Assembly: GCF_000711195.1 (NCBI RefSeq) | Contig: NZ_JOMR01000001.1 | Span: forward strand, 930,001 to 994,000 | Source of the DNA: Thiomicrospira pelophila DSM 1534 | GTDB taxonomy: Bacteria; Pseudomonadota; Gammaproteobacteria; Thiomicrospirales; Thiomicrospiraceae | Direction of reading: 5' to 3' | DNA: 64,000 bases | Shown here: positions 8,222 through 18,900 of the stretch, piece after piece | Layout of the letters: the number at the start of each line of letters is the position of its first letter | How positions within the stretch are numbered: position 1 is the stretch's first letter | The notes under the pieces: generated by a model | Told to the model about the DNA's origin: nothing | The model's input: the letters and a program-made list of their open reading frames with translations, nothing else | The model's database searches: none | Made by a program: the position numbers and the translations under genes

Positions 8222-9058
8222 ATGTCAGAACAGAGACAATCCTCTCGATTTGCCCGCCAGTTTTTAGTCACCGACTATCAGGATGAACACTTTGAACTGG
8301 CTTTTGAGGGTTGGGATGTCAATTTAACTGGCTTGAGTTTCTGGGTGAATGACCCGGACTTATTCATGCCCGGTCAAGTTCTGGCGTTGCGCGTTAAATC
8401 TGAAGACACGGCTGAATTTTACGCGTTGGATAGCGTCGAAGTGGTCCACCTGCAAGAACGTGACGGATTGGTTCTGTGTGGTTGCCATATTGCGCAAGTC
8501 ACGAGTGACCAATTATTAGCCCACCATCGTTTAGTTATGTTGAACGAAGCCGCTGCTAGTCAGTCCATGTCTGATTCTGAATTACGTGAATTTGATTTTA
8601 ATCAAACCGGCTCAAGTCTGTCTTTTCAGCCGGACGATTATCAGCAAGCTAGTTTCGCGCTTAATTTAGCGGTAGAGGAGCTCACTGGTGGTGTACAGTC
8701 GGATGAAACCAGTTGGGAAACCCTTAATCATGGATTGGAAGATTTACTGAGCGAAGTGGATAAGGATCAGCAGCAACGTGTTTTATCTTTAATTGCTGGG
8801 TTTAAACGTTTTCATCAGTCCCAAGAGTCGCGAAATGAACAGGTGTTGGCGCTGAGTTTATTGGCTAAGATGTTGGTTCACACCCCAGAGACGGAAGCTG
8901 ATCGCTTGTCTTGGCAAACCTTGTTACGTGATTTTGAAACCCGCTTTTTAGATGAGCGTTTATTGTTGGCGTATGATTTGATGCATCAAGGGCTAGAAGC
9001 TGGCGATGCTTTGCAGAGAGCCTCGGATCAATTGGCCTTGGAGAAAGAACCTGTTTAG
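8222..9058 (+). CDS. PilZ-like domain protein
   Basis: Protein of 278 residues, no signal peptide, acidic. The first 110 residues look like a PilZ fold: SSRFARQFLV supplies a basic RxxxR-type stretch, followed about 20 residues later by WDVNLTGLSFWV, a variant of the (D/N)xSxxG motif, and by hydrophobic strands ending in GCHI. This would bind cyclic di-GMP, although the Asn-Leu-Thr-Gly variant makes binding uncertain. The remaining 170 residues are predicted helical without a recognised domain. It follows the small Trp-rich gene by 60 bp and is convergent with proS. An AAGG ribosome-binding site is near the ATG. Confidence 0.7.
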   Translation: MSEQRQSSRFARQFLVTDYQDEHFELAFEGWDVNLTGLSFWVNDPDLFMPGQVLALRVKSEDTAEFYALDSVEVVHLQERDGLVLCGCHIAQVTSDQLLAHHRLVMLNEAAASQSMSDSELREFDFNQTGSSLSFQPDDYQQASFALNLAVEELTGGVQSDETSWETLNHGLEDLLSEVDKDQQQRVLSLIAGFKRFHQSQESRNEQVLALSLLAKMLVHTPETEADRLSWQTLLRDFETRFLDERLLLAYDLMHQGLEAGDALQRASDQLALEKEPV

Positions 9059-9193
9059 TCATCGGTGGTGACTGAGTGTTAAAGTGAAGAATACGTCTTT
9101 TAAATAAACGCTTACAAATTGAAGAATCTTCAGCAAGAAGCCTTAAGCCCAGTTATTAATATCTGAGCTAAAGCGTTTCAGACCTATTGCAGA

Positions 9194-10909
9194 TTATCTC
9201 GCTAATTTATCCATCAAGAATGTCATAAAGTCAGCTTGCGGAACATTCTGGCTGGTTTCATCACGACGATGTTTGTATTCAATCATGCCTTCATCCAAAC
9301 CGCGCTCACCCACCACAATACGGTGTGGAATACCAATAAGCTCCATGTCATTAAACATGACACCGGGACGTTCGTTGCGATCATCAAACAGCACTTCAAT
9401 ACCTTTAGCGGTTAATTGTTGATAGAGCTGTTCGACGACTTCTTTAACACGTGGTGATTTGTGCATTTGCATCGGTACGATACATACCTGGAAAGGCGCA
9501 AGAGAATCTGGCCAGATAACGCCTTTTTCATCATGGTTCTGCTCAATTGCGGCCGCTACTACACGAGTTACACCAATGCCATAACAACCCATTTCTAACG
9601 TTTGGGCGCGACTGTTTTCGTTGAGTACATTCGCATTTAACGCGCTTGAATATTTATCGCCCAGCTGAAAAATGTGGCCGACTTCAATCCCGCGTCGAAT
9701 TTGAATGGTGCCTTGTCCATCTGGGCTTGGGTCACCTTCAACTACATTACGAATGTCAGCCACCAGGCCTGGTGTTACATCACGCTCCCAGTTGACCCCC
9801 GTTACGTGATAGCCAGTTTTGTTGGCGCCGCATACAAAGTCACTTAAATAAGCGGCCGCGCGATCAACGATGACCGGAATGTTTAAACCAATTGGTCCAA
9901 TGGAACCAGCATCGCAGCCGGCCACTTGTTTAATTTGGTCTGCGCTCGCGAAGGTCATCGGTGAGGCGACCTGTGCTATTTTTTCGACCTTGATGTCGTT
10001 GATCTCATGGTCGCCGCGTAATACCAAGGCAATCACTGGATTGGCTTCATCTGCCCCTTCGACCAGTAGCGTTTTGACCGTTTGGGTTGGCGGTATATTT
10101 AGGAGCGCACAGACTTCATCAATTGTATGCGCTTTTGGTGTCGCTACTTCGCTTAAGGCTTGTGATGCCACCGGACGCTCGCCGCTGGGTGCCAGCGCTT
10201 CGGCCAGCTCTACGTTGGCGGCAAAGTCGCTTTGGGTTGAAAAGGCAATCGCATCTTCACCTGAATCCGCTAGTACATGGAATTCATGTGAGCCGTCGCC
10301 ACCGATGGAACCTGTGTCGGCTTGCACCGCACGGAAGTTCAAGCCCATGCGGCTAAAAATGCGGTGGTAAGTGTCATACATAACTTGATAGGTTGCTTCT
10401 AAGCTGGCGCGATCTATATGAAAAGAGTAGGCATCCTTCATTATGAATTCACGTGAACGCATCACACCAAAGCGTGGACGAATTTCGTCACGAAATTTGG
10501 TTTGAATTTGGTAAAAATTAGCCGGCAGTTGTTTGTAGCTGCGGATTTCTTTACGGATTAAATCGGTAATCACTTCTTCGTGGGTTGGGCCTAAACAAAA
10601 CTCACGATTGTGGCGATCATTAATCCGAAGCAATTCAGCCCCATATTGTTGCCAACGACCTGATTCTTGCCAAAGTTCGGCCGGTTGAACCACCGGCATC
10701 AGTACCTCCTGTGCGCCAGCTTTATCCATCTCTTGACGAATAATGTTTTCTACCTTACGTAACACTCTTAAGCCTAAAGGTAGCCAGGTGTATAAGCCAC
10801 CGGCTAAGCGGCGGATTAAGCCCGCACGAATCATTAGCTGGTGGCTGATGATCTCGGCTTCGGCTGGCGTTTCACGAGTGGTAGCGAGCAGGAATTGCGA
10901 TGTTTTCAT
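9194..10909 (-). CDS. proS: prolyl-tRNA synthetase
   Basis: Charges tRNA-Pro. 571 residues, the bacterial (E. coli-like) form with an editing insertion. Class II motifs are visible: motif 1 region around [21 protein letters not shown], motif 2 around [26 protein letters not shown], motif 3 around [19 protein letters not shown]. The YbaK-like editing insert (about residues 240-390) includes [23 protein letters not shown]-terminal anticodon-binding domain [23 protein letters not shown]. The start ATG is at 10909. Convergent with the PilZ-like gene and divergent from the FAD/Fe-S dehydrogenase. Contains a palindrome copy at 9762, encoding TPGLV. Confidence 0.98.
   Translation of the reverse strand: MKTSQFLLATTRETPAEAEIISHQLMIRAGLIRRLAGGLYTWLPLGLRVLRKVENIIRQEMDKAGAQEVLMPVVQPAELWQESGRWQQYGAELLRINDRHNREFCLGPTHEEVITDLIRKEIRSYKQLPANFYQIQTKFRDEIRPRFGVMRSREFIMKDAYSFHIDRASLEATYQVMYDTYHRIFSRMGLNFRAVQADTGSIGGDGSHEFHVLADSGEDAIAFSTQSDFAANVELAEALAPSGERPVASQALSEVATPKAHTIDEVCALLNIPPTQTVKTLLVEGADEANPVIALVLRGDHEINDIKVEKIAQVASPMTFASADQIKQVAGCDAGSIGPIGLNIPVIVDRAAAYLSDFVCGANKTGYHVTGVNWERDVTPGLVADIRNVVEGDPSPDGQGTIQIRRGIEVGHIFQLGDKYSSALNANVLNENSRAQTLEMGCYGIGVTRVVAAAIEQNHDEKGVIWPDSLAPFQVCIVPMQMHKSPRVKEVVEQLYQQLTAKGIEVLFDDRNERPGVMFNDMELIGIPHRIVVGERGLDEGMIEYKHRRDETSQNVPQADFMTFLMDKLAR
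9762..9773. repeat. perfect ACCAGGCCTGGT copy 4 (proS)
   Basis: 14-bp dyad 9761-9774; read as TPGLV on the minus strand. Confidence 0.95.
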
Positions 10910-11076
10910 GTGTGTTAGGCCTTGTTGTTCAGCGTATTATTCAAATTAAGTGCGTATTTTAGCATGTGGATGCTTTGTTTTGGCGAGTTCAAAACGGATT
11001 CTTTGTCCTCGTGGACTTGGGTTTACAGTAGAATAGTCTCAATATTTAACAGCTTGAGTTTGGAGCCAGGAAAAAC

Positions 11077-13896
11077 ATGTTATACACCACGGACGCGTCT
11101 GTTTTTGAAATCACCCCAATTAGAGTCCTAACACCTAAAGACCGTAATGGATTAGTTCACTGTATCCGCGATTTGGTTGAGCAAGATTATCCGATTACGT
11201 TGCGCGCGGGCGGCACATCACTGGGCGGTCAGGCCATAGGTTCGGGCGTAATCGTTGATGTATCTAAGTATCTGAATCAAATTATTGAGTACCGTCCGCA
11301 ACAAAAACAAATCAAAGTCGAGCCGGGTGTGATCCAGGATGATTTGAATGATTACCTGAAAGCAGACGGTTTGATGTTTGCGCCTGATACTTCAACCTCT
11401 AATCGTGCCATGATTGGCGGTATGGTGGGGAATAATTCGGCGGGTGCTTATTCGGTTTATTACGGTACCACGCGAGAACATGTGGTGTCGCTGGATGCAG
11501 TGTTGGCGGATGGTGCGGAAGTTGTGTTTGAAGATTTGTCGGCGGATCAGTTGGTGCAAAAAATGCAGCAGACGGATCTGGAGGGCGAGATTTATCGCGA
11601 AACCATGCAGTTGCTTGAAACCCACCAAGCCGAAATTTTGGTGCAGTCGCCCGATTCGTCGATTATTCGACGTAATACCGGCTACGCGCTGGATGTGATG
11701 TTGCGTGAGCATCAACCATTTAATTCGAAAGGTAAGCCTTTCAGCCTAGTACCGTTAATTTGTGGTAGCGAAGGCACATTATGTACGGTGACCGCGGCCA
11801 CTTTGAACTTGGTAGAGAGGCCAAAGTTTCGCCAGTTAATTTGCGCACATTTTGATTCAATTGACGCGGCTTTAAATCAGGTGGAAGGCTTGTTGAAGTT
11901 TAAACCAGCCGCGATTGAGTTGATTGATAAAGCCACCTTGGATGCCACTCAAACGAATAGCGAACAACAAGCGAATCGTTTTTGGATTCAGGGCGATCCG
12001 AAAGCAGTTTTGGTGGTTGAGTTATTTTATCAAACCAAAGCGACATTAACCAAGCGTCTAGCCGAGTACCAGGCCTGGTTGTTAGAGCAGGGCGCCTATG
12101 CTGCGCCGATTATTGATCCGGCGGATGCGTCAAGAGTATGGTCATTGCGTAAATCTGGTTTGGGCTTGTTAATGGGCAAACGTTCACGCAAAAAAGCCGT
12201 CGCGGTGATTGAGGATGCGGCCGTACCCGTATCGAACTTGCCCGCTTTTTATCAAGCGGCGCAAGCATTAATGACTGAGTTTAATTTGAATGCCGTTTAT
12301 TATGGGCATGCTTCAGTCGGTTTAATTCATATTCGACCTGAGTTGGATTTGGCCAAGCCTTCTGATCGCGAAGTGTTTGCGAAATTGGCGGCGCGTTTTT
12401 CAAGCTTGGTTAAACGCTTTCGCGGCGCGTTATCCGCTGAACACGGGGATGGACGAATTCGTGCTCCTTACTTAAAAGAACAAGTTGGTGAAGAGGTTTA
12501 TGCAACCTGGCAAACCCTTAAGCAAACATTTGATCCGAAAGGCTTGTTTAATCCAGGCGTTATTTTAGGTGAAACACCAATTACGCAAAACCAGCGTGCT
12601 GACCGGCAGCCCAGCCATAAACTTGAAACCGGCTTTGATTGGCGTGCCGATATTAGCTTGATGGATGCGGTTGAAAAATGTAATGGTGCGGGCACTTGCC
12701 GTAAATCAAACGGTTTAATGTGCCCGTCTTACCAAGCGACTCGTGAAGAGGCTTATTCGACTCGCGGACGCAGTAATTTATTGCGTCGTGCTTTAACAGA
12801 ACCAAACCCGAAAGTAGCTTTAAGTGGCAATGAATTGCAGGACGCGTTGAGTCATTGTTTGTCCTGCAAAGCCTGTAAGACTGAGTGTCCAGCCAGTGTT
12901 GATTTGTCGCGTTTAAAGGCCGAAGTTACTTATCAACTAGGCATTAAAAAGTCGGTGGCTTGGGCTTTAAAGCGTCAGCATAAATTAATGAGTTGGGGGG
13001 TGCGACATCCTAAGTGGTTTAAGTGGTGGCAAAACTTTGGTTTGTCTAAACGTGCGTTGGGGGTTGATCGCCGTCGTCGGTTACCTGGTGCGGGTGCGTT
13101 TAGTTTAGAAGCTTGGTGGAATAGTTTAAGCAGTCAGCAGCTAGATCCAATGGCTGAAGGCGATGTTCGCCAAAAAGTATGGGTATTGTGTGATTTATTT
13201 AGCCAATTCCAAGAGCCAGAAGTGGGTAAAGCAACATTAAGCAGTCTGATTAAACTGGGTTTCGATGTTAAACCAGTGTTTATGAAAGCTTCGCCCCGAA
13301 CCTTAATCAGCCAAGGGTTATTGCCGCAAGCCAGTGAAGAGCTGGCGCGTTTAATTCAAATGCTGAATCAGGTTGAGCTGGATGATTATATTATTGGGGT
13401 TGAACCTTCCGAAGTCATTACTTGGCGCGACGAAGCCAAAGATTTATTACCTAAGACAGCCGATGCATTTGATTATCGACAGGTTCGTTTATATGAAGAG
13501 TTAATTGTGGACTTAGTGGCGCAAAAACGCTTGCCCAAGTTAGCGAGTGTGAATCGTAAGTTGTGGTTGCATGTGCATTGCCATCAAAAAGCTTTGGCCA
13601 AACCCGAACACGTAGAACAAGCATTAGCTCAAGTACCAGGCCTGGTGGTTAAAACTATTCAAAGTGGTTGTTGCGGCATGGCTGGAGATTTTGGTTATCG
13701 CCAATATGATTTGTCGGTGAAAATCGCCGAACAAGCCTTGTTGCCAGCCTTGGCTGAAGCTCAAGCAGAAGATTGGGTAGTGGCGACCGGTATTAGTTGT
13801 CGAACTCAGGTTGCCGATTTAACCGAGCGTAAAGCACAGCATGTCGCGCAAATTTTTGACCATGTATTGCCTGAACTGGAGATGCGTGATGTTTAA
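11077..13896 (+). CDS. FAD-linked oxidase/Fe-S dehydrogenase (D-lactate or D-2-hydroxyglutarate type)
   Basis: Single-chain oxidoreductase of 939 residues, similar in layout to E. coli YdiJ. Domains in order: FAD-binding type 4 (about 20-220; RAGGTSLGGQAIGSGVIVD), FAD-oxidase C-terminal domain (about 230-500; SAEHGDGRIRAPYL), a ferredoxin-like region (CNGAGTCRKSNGLMCPSY and CLSCKACKTECPASVD) binding two 4Fe-4S clusters, and a CCG-type domain (HVHCHQKAL, SGCCGMAGDFGY). It should oxidise a D-2-hydroxyacid and pass electrons to the respiratory chain; the actual substrate is not readable. A GGAG sequence precedes the ATG. It overlaps maf by 8 bp. Carries palindrome copies at 12068 and 13635. Confidence 0.88.
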   Translation: MLYTTDASVFEITPIRVLTPKDRNGLVHCIRDLVEQDYPITLRAGGTSLGGQAIGSGVIVDVSKYLNQIIEYRPQQKQIKVEPGVIQDDLNDYLKADGLMFAPDTSTSNRAMIGGMVGNNSAGAYSVYYGTTREHVVSLDAVLADGAEVVFEDLSADQLVQKMQQTDLEGEIYRETMQLLETHQAEILVQSPDSSIIRRNTGYALDVMLREHQPFNSKGKPFSLVPLICGSEGTLCTVTAATLNLVERPKFRQLICAHFDSIDAALNQVEGLLKFKPAAIELIDKATLDATQTNSEQQANRFWIQGDPKAVLVVELFYQTKATLTKRLAEYQAWLLEQGAYAAPIIDPADASRVWSLRKSGLGLLMGKRSRKKAVAVIEDAAVPVSNLPAFYQAAQALMTEFNLNAVYYGHASVGLIHIRPELDLAKPSDREVFAKLAARFSSLVKRFRGALSAEHGDGRIRAPYLKEQVGEEVYATWQTLKQTFDPKGLFNPGVILGETPITQNQRADRQPSHKLETGFDWRADISLMDAVEKCNGAGTCRKSNGLMCPSYQATREEAYSTRGRSNLLRRALTEPNPKVALSGNELQDALSHCLSCKACKTECPASVDLSRLKAEVTYQLGIKKSVAWALKRQHKLMSWGVRHPKWFKWWQNFGLSKRALGVDRRRRLPGAGAFSLEAWWNSLSSQQLDPMAEGDVRQKVWVLCDLFSQFQEPEVGKATLSSLIKLGFDVKPVFMKASPRTLISQGLLPQASEELARLIQMLNQVELDDYIIGVEPSEVITWRDEAKDLLPKTADAFDYRQVRLYEELIVDLVAQKRLPKLASVNRKLWLHVHCHQKALAKPEHVEQALAQVPGLVVKTIQSGCCGMAGDFGYRQYDLSVKIAEQALLPALAEAQAEDWVVATGISCRTQVADLTERKAQHVAQIFDHVLPELEMRDV
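12068..12079. repeat. perfect ACCAGGCCTGGT copy 5 (FAD/Fe-S dehydrogenase)
   Basis: Read as YQAWL. Confidence 0.95.
13635..13646. repeat. perfect ACCAGGCCTGGT copy 6 (FAD/Fe-S dehydrogenase)
   Basis: Read as VPGLVV, between the two CCG-domain motifs. Confidence 0.95.
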
Positions 13897-14473
13897 ACCT
13901 TTATATCTGGCTTCGATGTCACCGCGCCGGGCAGAATTGTTAGGTCAGCTGGGTGTGAGTTTCAAAACCGTGAATGCCCCAATTGAAGAGGTGGCTTTGC
14001 CGAATGAAGATGCGGAATCCTTTGTTAAGCGGATGGCGATAGAAAAAGCATTGGATGGTTTCAATAAATTAGCGGGCGCGCATATTTGGGTAATTGGCGG
14101 GGATACGCTAGTTAAGGTTGATAACCTTGTACTGGGCAAACCCAAAAGCCAGGCCGATGCGATGCGGATGTGGCGAAAGCTGTCTGGGCGAGCACATGAA
14201 GTTTTATCGGCTGTCGCGGTGGTCAATGATGGTGAGGCTTTTTGTGCACTGAACCGAACCTGGGTGTATTTTAGAGAAATAAATGAGCAAGAAATGCAGG
14301 ATTATTGGCAAACCGGTGAGCCGATTGATAAAGCCGGTTCTTATGCCATTCAAGGCTTAGGCGCACAGTTTATAGAGCGTATTGATGGCAGTTATTCAGC
14401 CGTAATGGGGTTGCCTTTATTTGAACTGAGTCAGTTGCTAACACAGGCTCATTACTATGAGGCGTTTCAATGA
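13889..14473 (+). CDS. maf: Maf-family nucleoside triphosphate pyrophosphatase
   Basis: Hydrolyses non-canonical or surplus nucleoside triphosphates to monophosphates; 194 residues, cytosolic. The N-terminal LYLASMSPRRAELLGQLG is the Maf signature, with ESFVKRMAIEKA and the catalytic-Asp-containing GGDTLV region following, then LGKPKSQADAMRMWRKLSGRAHEVLSAV. The downstream rng-yhdP order matches E. coli yhdE-rng-yhdP, so it is likely the YhdE (dTTP/UTP) branch. Start chosen at the ATG at 13889 inside the end of the preceding gene, since it gives the conserved N-terminus; a longer frame begins at 13841 but lacks homology. Confidence 0.93.
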   Translation: MFKPLYLASMSPRRAELLGQLGVSFKTVNAPIEEVALPNEDAESFVKRMAIEKALDGFNKLAGAHIWVIGGDTLVKVDNLVLGKPKSQADAMRMWRKLSGRAHEVLSAVAVVNDGEAFCALNRTWVYFREINEQEMQDYWQTGEPIDKAGSYAIQGLGAQFIERIDGSYSAVMGLPLFELSQLLTQAHYYEAFQ

Positions 14474-15942
14474 GTAATGAAGAAAAGGTACTGGTAAATA
14501 TCACACCTAATGAAACCCGCGTGGCTTGGGTAGAAAATGGTGTGCTTCAAGAGGTTTGGGTGGAACGCACCAAAAAGCGTGGCCTGGTTGGTAATATTTA
14601 TTGGGGTCGCGTCGATCGTGTGTTGCCCGGTATGCAAGCGGCGTTTGTTGATATTGGGTTAGATCGTGCTGCATTTTTGCATGTCTCGGATTTATCACAG
14701 GCCTTAATCGAACAACGTGCACCGAATGATCCAGAGGACATCAGTAAGTTGCTCTATGAAGGACAAAAGCTCATGGTTCAAGTGGTGAAAGACCCCCTTG
14801 GAACCAAGGGGGCTCGAGTAACGATGCAAATTTCTTTGCCATCTCGCTTGTTAGTTTATATGCCGGCCGAAACAACCTTGGGTGTGTCTCAGAAAATTGA
14901 TCAACCTGAAGAGCGTGATCGCCTTAAAGATGTTATCCGTCAAATTCAGGAAACTCAAGAGGTTGAGGGGGGCTTTATTTTACGTACAGTCGCTGAAGGT
15001 GCGGATTTTCATGAAATTCGAGCGGATTTAACTTATTTGCAGCGCTTATGGCAGGGAATTGTATCTAAGTCAACTCAAGCTAAAAAACCTAAACTGATTT
15101 ATGAGGATTTACCTCTCTACTTAAGAATTTTGCGTGATATTCCGAACGAAGGCATTGAAAAAATTCGAGTCGACTCGGCTGAGACTTTTCAAAAGATGCA
15201 GGCCTTTGCCAAGATGTATGTGCTTGAAGTCACAGATAAGCTCGGGCATTACAAAGGAGATCGCCCGATTTTTGATCTTTACAATATTGAAGATGAAATT
15301 CAATCTGCGTTAGAAAAACGCGTGATGTTGAAGTCTGGCGGGTATTTAATTATTGATCAAACTGAAGCCATGACCACCATTGATGTGAATACCGGCGGGT
15401 TTGTGGGGCACAAAAATTTAGAGGAAACCATTTACCGTACCAATCTGGAAGCGACTCAAGCGATTGCTCGCCAGTTGCGTTTGCGCAATCTGGGCGGCAT
15501 CATTATTTTAGATTTAATTGATATGGACGATAAAGAACATCGAGCCCATGTTTATGAAGCTTTGAGTAAAGCTTTAGCGCGTGATCGGGTAAAAACATCC
15601 ATTAGTGAGATATCACGCTTAGGTTTGATTGAGATGACGCGTAAACGCACACGTGAGAGTTTAGAGCGGATTTTGTGTCAGCCTTGTCCAATGTGTAATG
15701 GGCGGGGTGTCGTGCGCACGGCTGAAACGGTCGCTTATGAAATTTTTCGAGAAATTACGCGTATGGATAAATCGTTTAATGCCGATAAATACCGCGTGAT
15801 TGCGGCTGAGTCAGTCGTGGCAAGAATTATGGATGAAGAATCCGATGCGGTGGCCTCGTTAGAAGCTTTTTTAAATAAATCTATCCGCTTTCAAGCTGAA
15901 AGCAGTTACCCGCCTGAGTATTTTGATGTGGTGATGATGTAG
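14470..15942 (+). CDS. rng: ribonuclease G
   Basis: Endoribonuclease of the RNase E/G family that matures the 5' end of 16S rRNA and decays mRNAs; cytosolic, 490 residues, the short form without the RNase E scaffold tail. Visible: N-terminal ILVNITPNETRVA-like start, S1 domain (NIYWGRVDRVLPGMQAAFVDIGLDRAAFLHVSDL), catalytic region with TIDVNTGGFVG and IIILDLIDMDD, the zinc-link CQPCPMCNGRG, and the small domain at the end. Overlaps maf by 4 bp and is followed 2 bp after its stop by yhdP. It lies directly upstream of an rRNA operon whose 16S it would process, although that closeness may be chance. Confidence 0.97.
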   Translation: MSNEEKVLVNITPNETRVAWVENGVLQEVWVERTKKRGLVGNIYWGRVDRVLPGMQAAFVDIGLDRAAFLHVSDLSQALIEQRAPNDPEDISKLLYEGQKLMVQVVKDPLGTKGARVTMQISLPSRLLVYMPAETTLGVSQKIDQPEERDRLKDVIRQIQETQEVEGGFILRTVAEGADFHEIRADLTYLQRLWQGIVSKSTQAKKPKLIYEDLPLYLRILRDIPNEGIEKIRVDSAETFQKMQAFAKMYVLEVTDKLGHYKGDRPIFDLYNIEDEIQSALEKRVMLKSGGYLIIDQTEAMTTIDVNTGGFVGHKNLEETIYRTNLEATQAIARQLRLRNLGGIIILDLIDMDDKEHRAHVYEALSKALARDRVKTSISEISRLGLIEMTRKRTRESLERILCQPCPMCNGRGVVRTAETVAYEIFREITRMDKSFNADKYRVIAAESVVARIMDEESDAVASLEAFLNKSIRFQAESSYPPEYFDVVMM

Positions 15943-15944
15943 TC

Positions 15945-18900
15945 ATGTTTTTTAAGTCGATACGCCTTTTTTTAGAGGGTTTGATCCTTTTGTTGGCTGT
16001 TTATTTTGTTATCACTCGTGCTCTGGTAACTTGGGTTCAGCTGGCACCAAATCAGGTAGCGGATTTAACCTATAATTTAAGCGGCGTTCAAATTGATTTC
16101 GACAGTCTAAAGCTCGAGCAGACTTGGACAGGGTTTAAGTTACAAGTCCAAAACCTTCATATTGATCAACCATCGATGCACTTAAACATGCAAAAGCTGT
16201 TGGTTGATTATCACCTGCTATCACCCATTTGGCCGAGCCTACCTTATGGTGAACGTCTTGAGATTCAGCGCGGTTTAGTTCAATTGTCTAAAACCGATAC
16301 GGCTTCAGGTGTCTTTGAAGTTGAGTCTTCGTTATATCGAGCTTCAAAGTTCTGGCGCCGCGCCAATATTACCGATTTACGCATCGAGTTTGAGCCCCGT
16401 GCCGCGCTTCAAATCGGCTCGTTGCAAGTGAGTCGAGCTGAACGCTGGAATGCGTTGGCAGATATCGATTTAATTTATGGTGATAAACCGCGGTCAGCCA
16501 ATTTTCAAGTGCGTGCACGTTTGATTGAGGATGTGTTCGGTTTGCTGTCTTCAGGTGAAATAAGTGTGCGCCAGACAAGTGGTTTAGATTTTGATGTTGT
16601 AAGTCACCTTTGGCCGTCTATTAAACCAACTATTGATCGTTTGCCTAGAGGTGAATTTCAATTTGATGGGTCGGCTGTCGTCAAAAAGCGCAAGCTTAAT
16701 AATCTGTTAGTTAATTTGAATCTTGAAAAATTAAATTGGGCTCATGCCAGCCCTGGTTTACCCAGGTCTGCTTCAGCTCAGTTGAACTGGGATCAGAGCG
16801 CAGTAAAGAACGATTTAATGCAAGCTAGTTTATCTAACTTGCGCCTGGATCAAACGGCCGTGCCAGATTGGTCAGCCGTTGTCTTAACTAAACAAGATGA
16901 ACGTATTCGATTACAGTTATCTCAGGCGTCTTTAATTCCTTTTAAACCTATCCTGCATTCGATTGCAGGAGACTATGTAGATTCCTTGCAGTCATTTGAA
17001 TTACGTGAGGTTGATGCTGCTTTTAATTTGACACAAGCTCGATTTGATTCTTTGAGCGCAAAAGTGGATGAGTTTTCTTGGCAAAATCCGGCATTAAGTG
17101 TTGGTGTGCAAGGTTTTGAAATTCAGCATGATAAGAATCAGGTTCGCTTCACTTTTGCCGAACCCGTTGCGCTCAGTACGCATCATACGGAGCAACAAAA
17201 TTATTTGCTAGATTTTGGATCAGGCCTGGTGCTTGATTACCAAGATAACCACCAGGCCTGGTTATTGAGAGAGCATCCGCTCTGGTTAAATGAGTTCCCA
17301 ATTAGCTTGAAAGCGCAAGGCGACTTTAAAGGATTTGTCGATCTTAATGTGTATGCAAAGGCTTCAACATTAGAACAAGTTAAAAGCTCGTGGTTGCCAT
17401 TTGGGCTGATGAAGTCTAAGTTGAAAGGTTGGTTAAAAACAGCCTTAATCAGTGGTGGTGAGGTTGAGGTTGAAGCTTGGTTAAAAGGTCGTTTATCGGA
17501 TTTTCCATTTGACACGGGGCCGGGCGAGTTTAGGGTCTTGGCTCAAATTGAGAATAGTCGCATGGAATTTAACCCAAATTGGCCCATGTTGTATGACTTT
17601 GATGCGATGCTTGAGTTTACCCCTTTTAATTTAAGCATAGCTTCTGCTAAAGCGTCTATTTATGATGCGTTAGTGGAAGATATTAAGGTTAATATCGCCA
17701 ATCTTAATAAGCCTGATATTGCGGTTGAATTAAGTGGTGTCGTAACGACGCAGGCACAAAATGGTATTAACTTTTTGCTGGCGTCTCCTCTGGCGGATAG
17801 ATTGCGGATGAGATCCTTTCTGGATAGGCAAGTTCAAGCCGATGGGAAATGGTTGGTCGAGCTAAATAAACTTTGGGTGCCGGTCAAAGGTTTTCATGAT
17901 CAACGCGCTCGTTTCTCTGGCAAAGTGGGTTTTGATGATTCAAATTTAGTACTGTTTAATCGACTGGATTTCAGTCAGTTATCCGGCCAATTTTCATTTG
18001 ATAATCAAGGTGTCTCAACGTCTCGGTCAATTCAAGCAAAGGGTTTAGGGGCCGAAAACATCCGGCTAGATATCCAAACTGATTCTGAAAAAAAACGCGT
18101 GAGTTTAAATGTTAAAGGTGAATCAAAGCTAAATGACAACTACGGACTTCAAGGACGCTTGCCATTTAGAGGGCAGATCAATGTGCCTTATAAAACGGAT
18201 CGCCCAGCCCCCCTTGAAGTCAATCTGGTCGCGGATTCAGCCGCCATTATCAGTCGCTGGCCTTCCCCATTTAAAACGGATCAGATTAACCTACAAGATT
18301 GGCAGGCTCAGATTAGAATGCTCGATGGGCAAATGTATTTAGAATCCAGCTTGTCGGATCAACTGCATATGCTTAGCCAAATAGTCTTTCAAGCTAATGA
18401 ACCCCCTGCACTTGAGTTTGCAAGGATAGGTTTGGGAGGGGATGGACCCTTGAAGCCTGGCTCTAAAGGCGTGCACTTTAATGCGATCTTAGGTGAACTT
18501 GATGTGGATGCTTGGTTAGCAATGGCGCCGGTATTAAGCACTTTATTTAATAGCCAAAAAAAGTCAGAACAAGGCATGACAGGGTTTGTTTGGGCTGAAT
18601 CTCAGATTCAAACCCCGCGTCTTCATTTTTTAAATCAGGAGTATGACGATTTAAGTTTAACTTGGCAGTCAGACCCCGTAACTCAACAAATTAAAGCAGA
18701 CGTTAAAGCGGCCTATTTACAAGGCCAGATTGAATATTTAAAAGCAAGCGGGGTGGATGTCTCGATAGAGCACGCTCAAATAAAATGGCCCAAAGCACAA
18801 AACCAAGTAACGAATACACAGCCTAAAACTTGTAAAACCACTGTTTCAAAAGCACTTTGGCCCGATATTAGACTGCGGGCACGTCATATAATCTTAGCGG

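Noticed and set aside
9106-9178. Inverted repeat AAACGCTT/AAGCGTTT between the PilZ-like gene and proS
   Set aside because: Only 8 bp with a loop of 57 nt and no T-run; not convincing as a terminator or operator.
14579-14590. GTGGCCTGGTTG in rng as a palindrome copy
   Set aside because: Only the right half matches; symmetric left half is missing.
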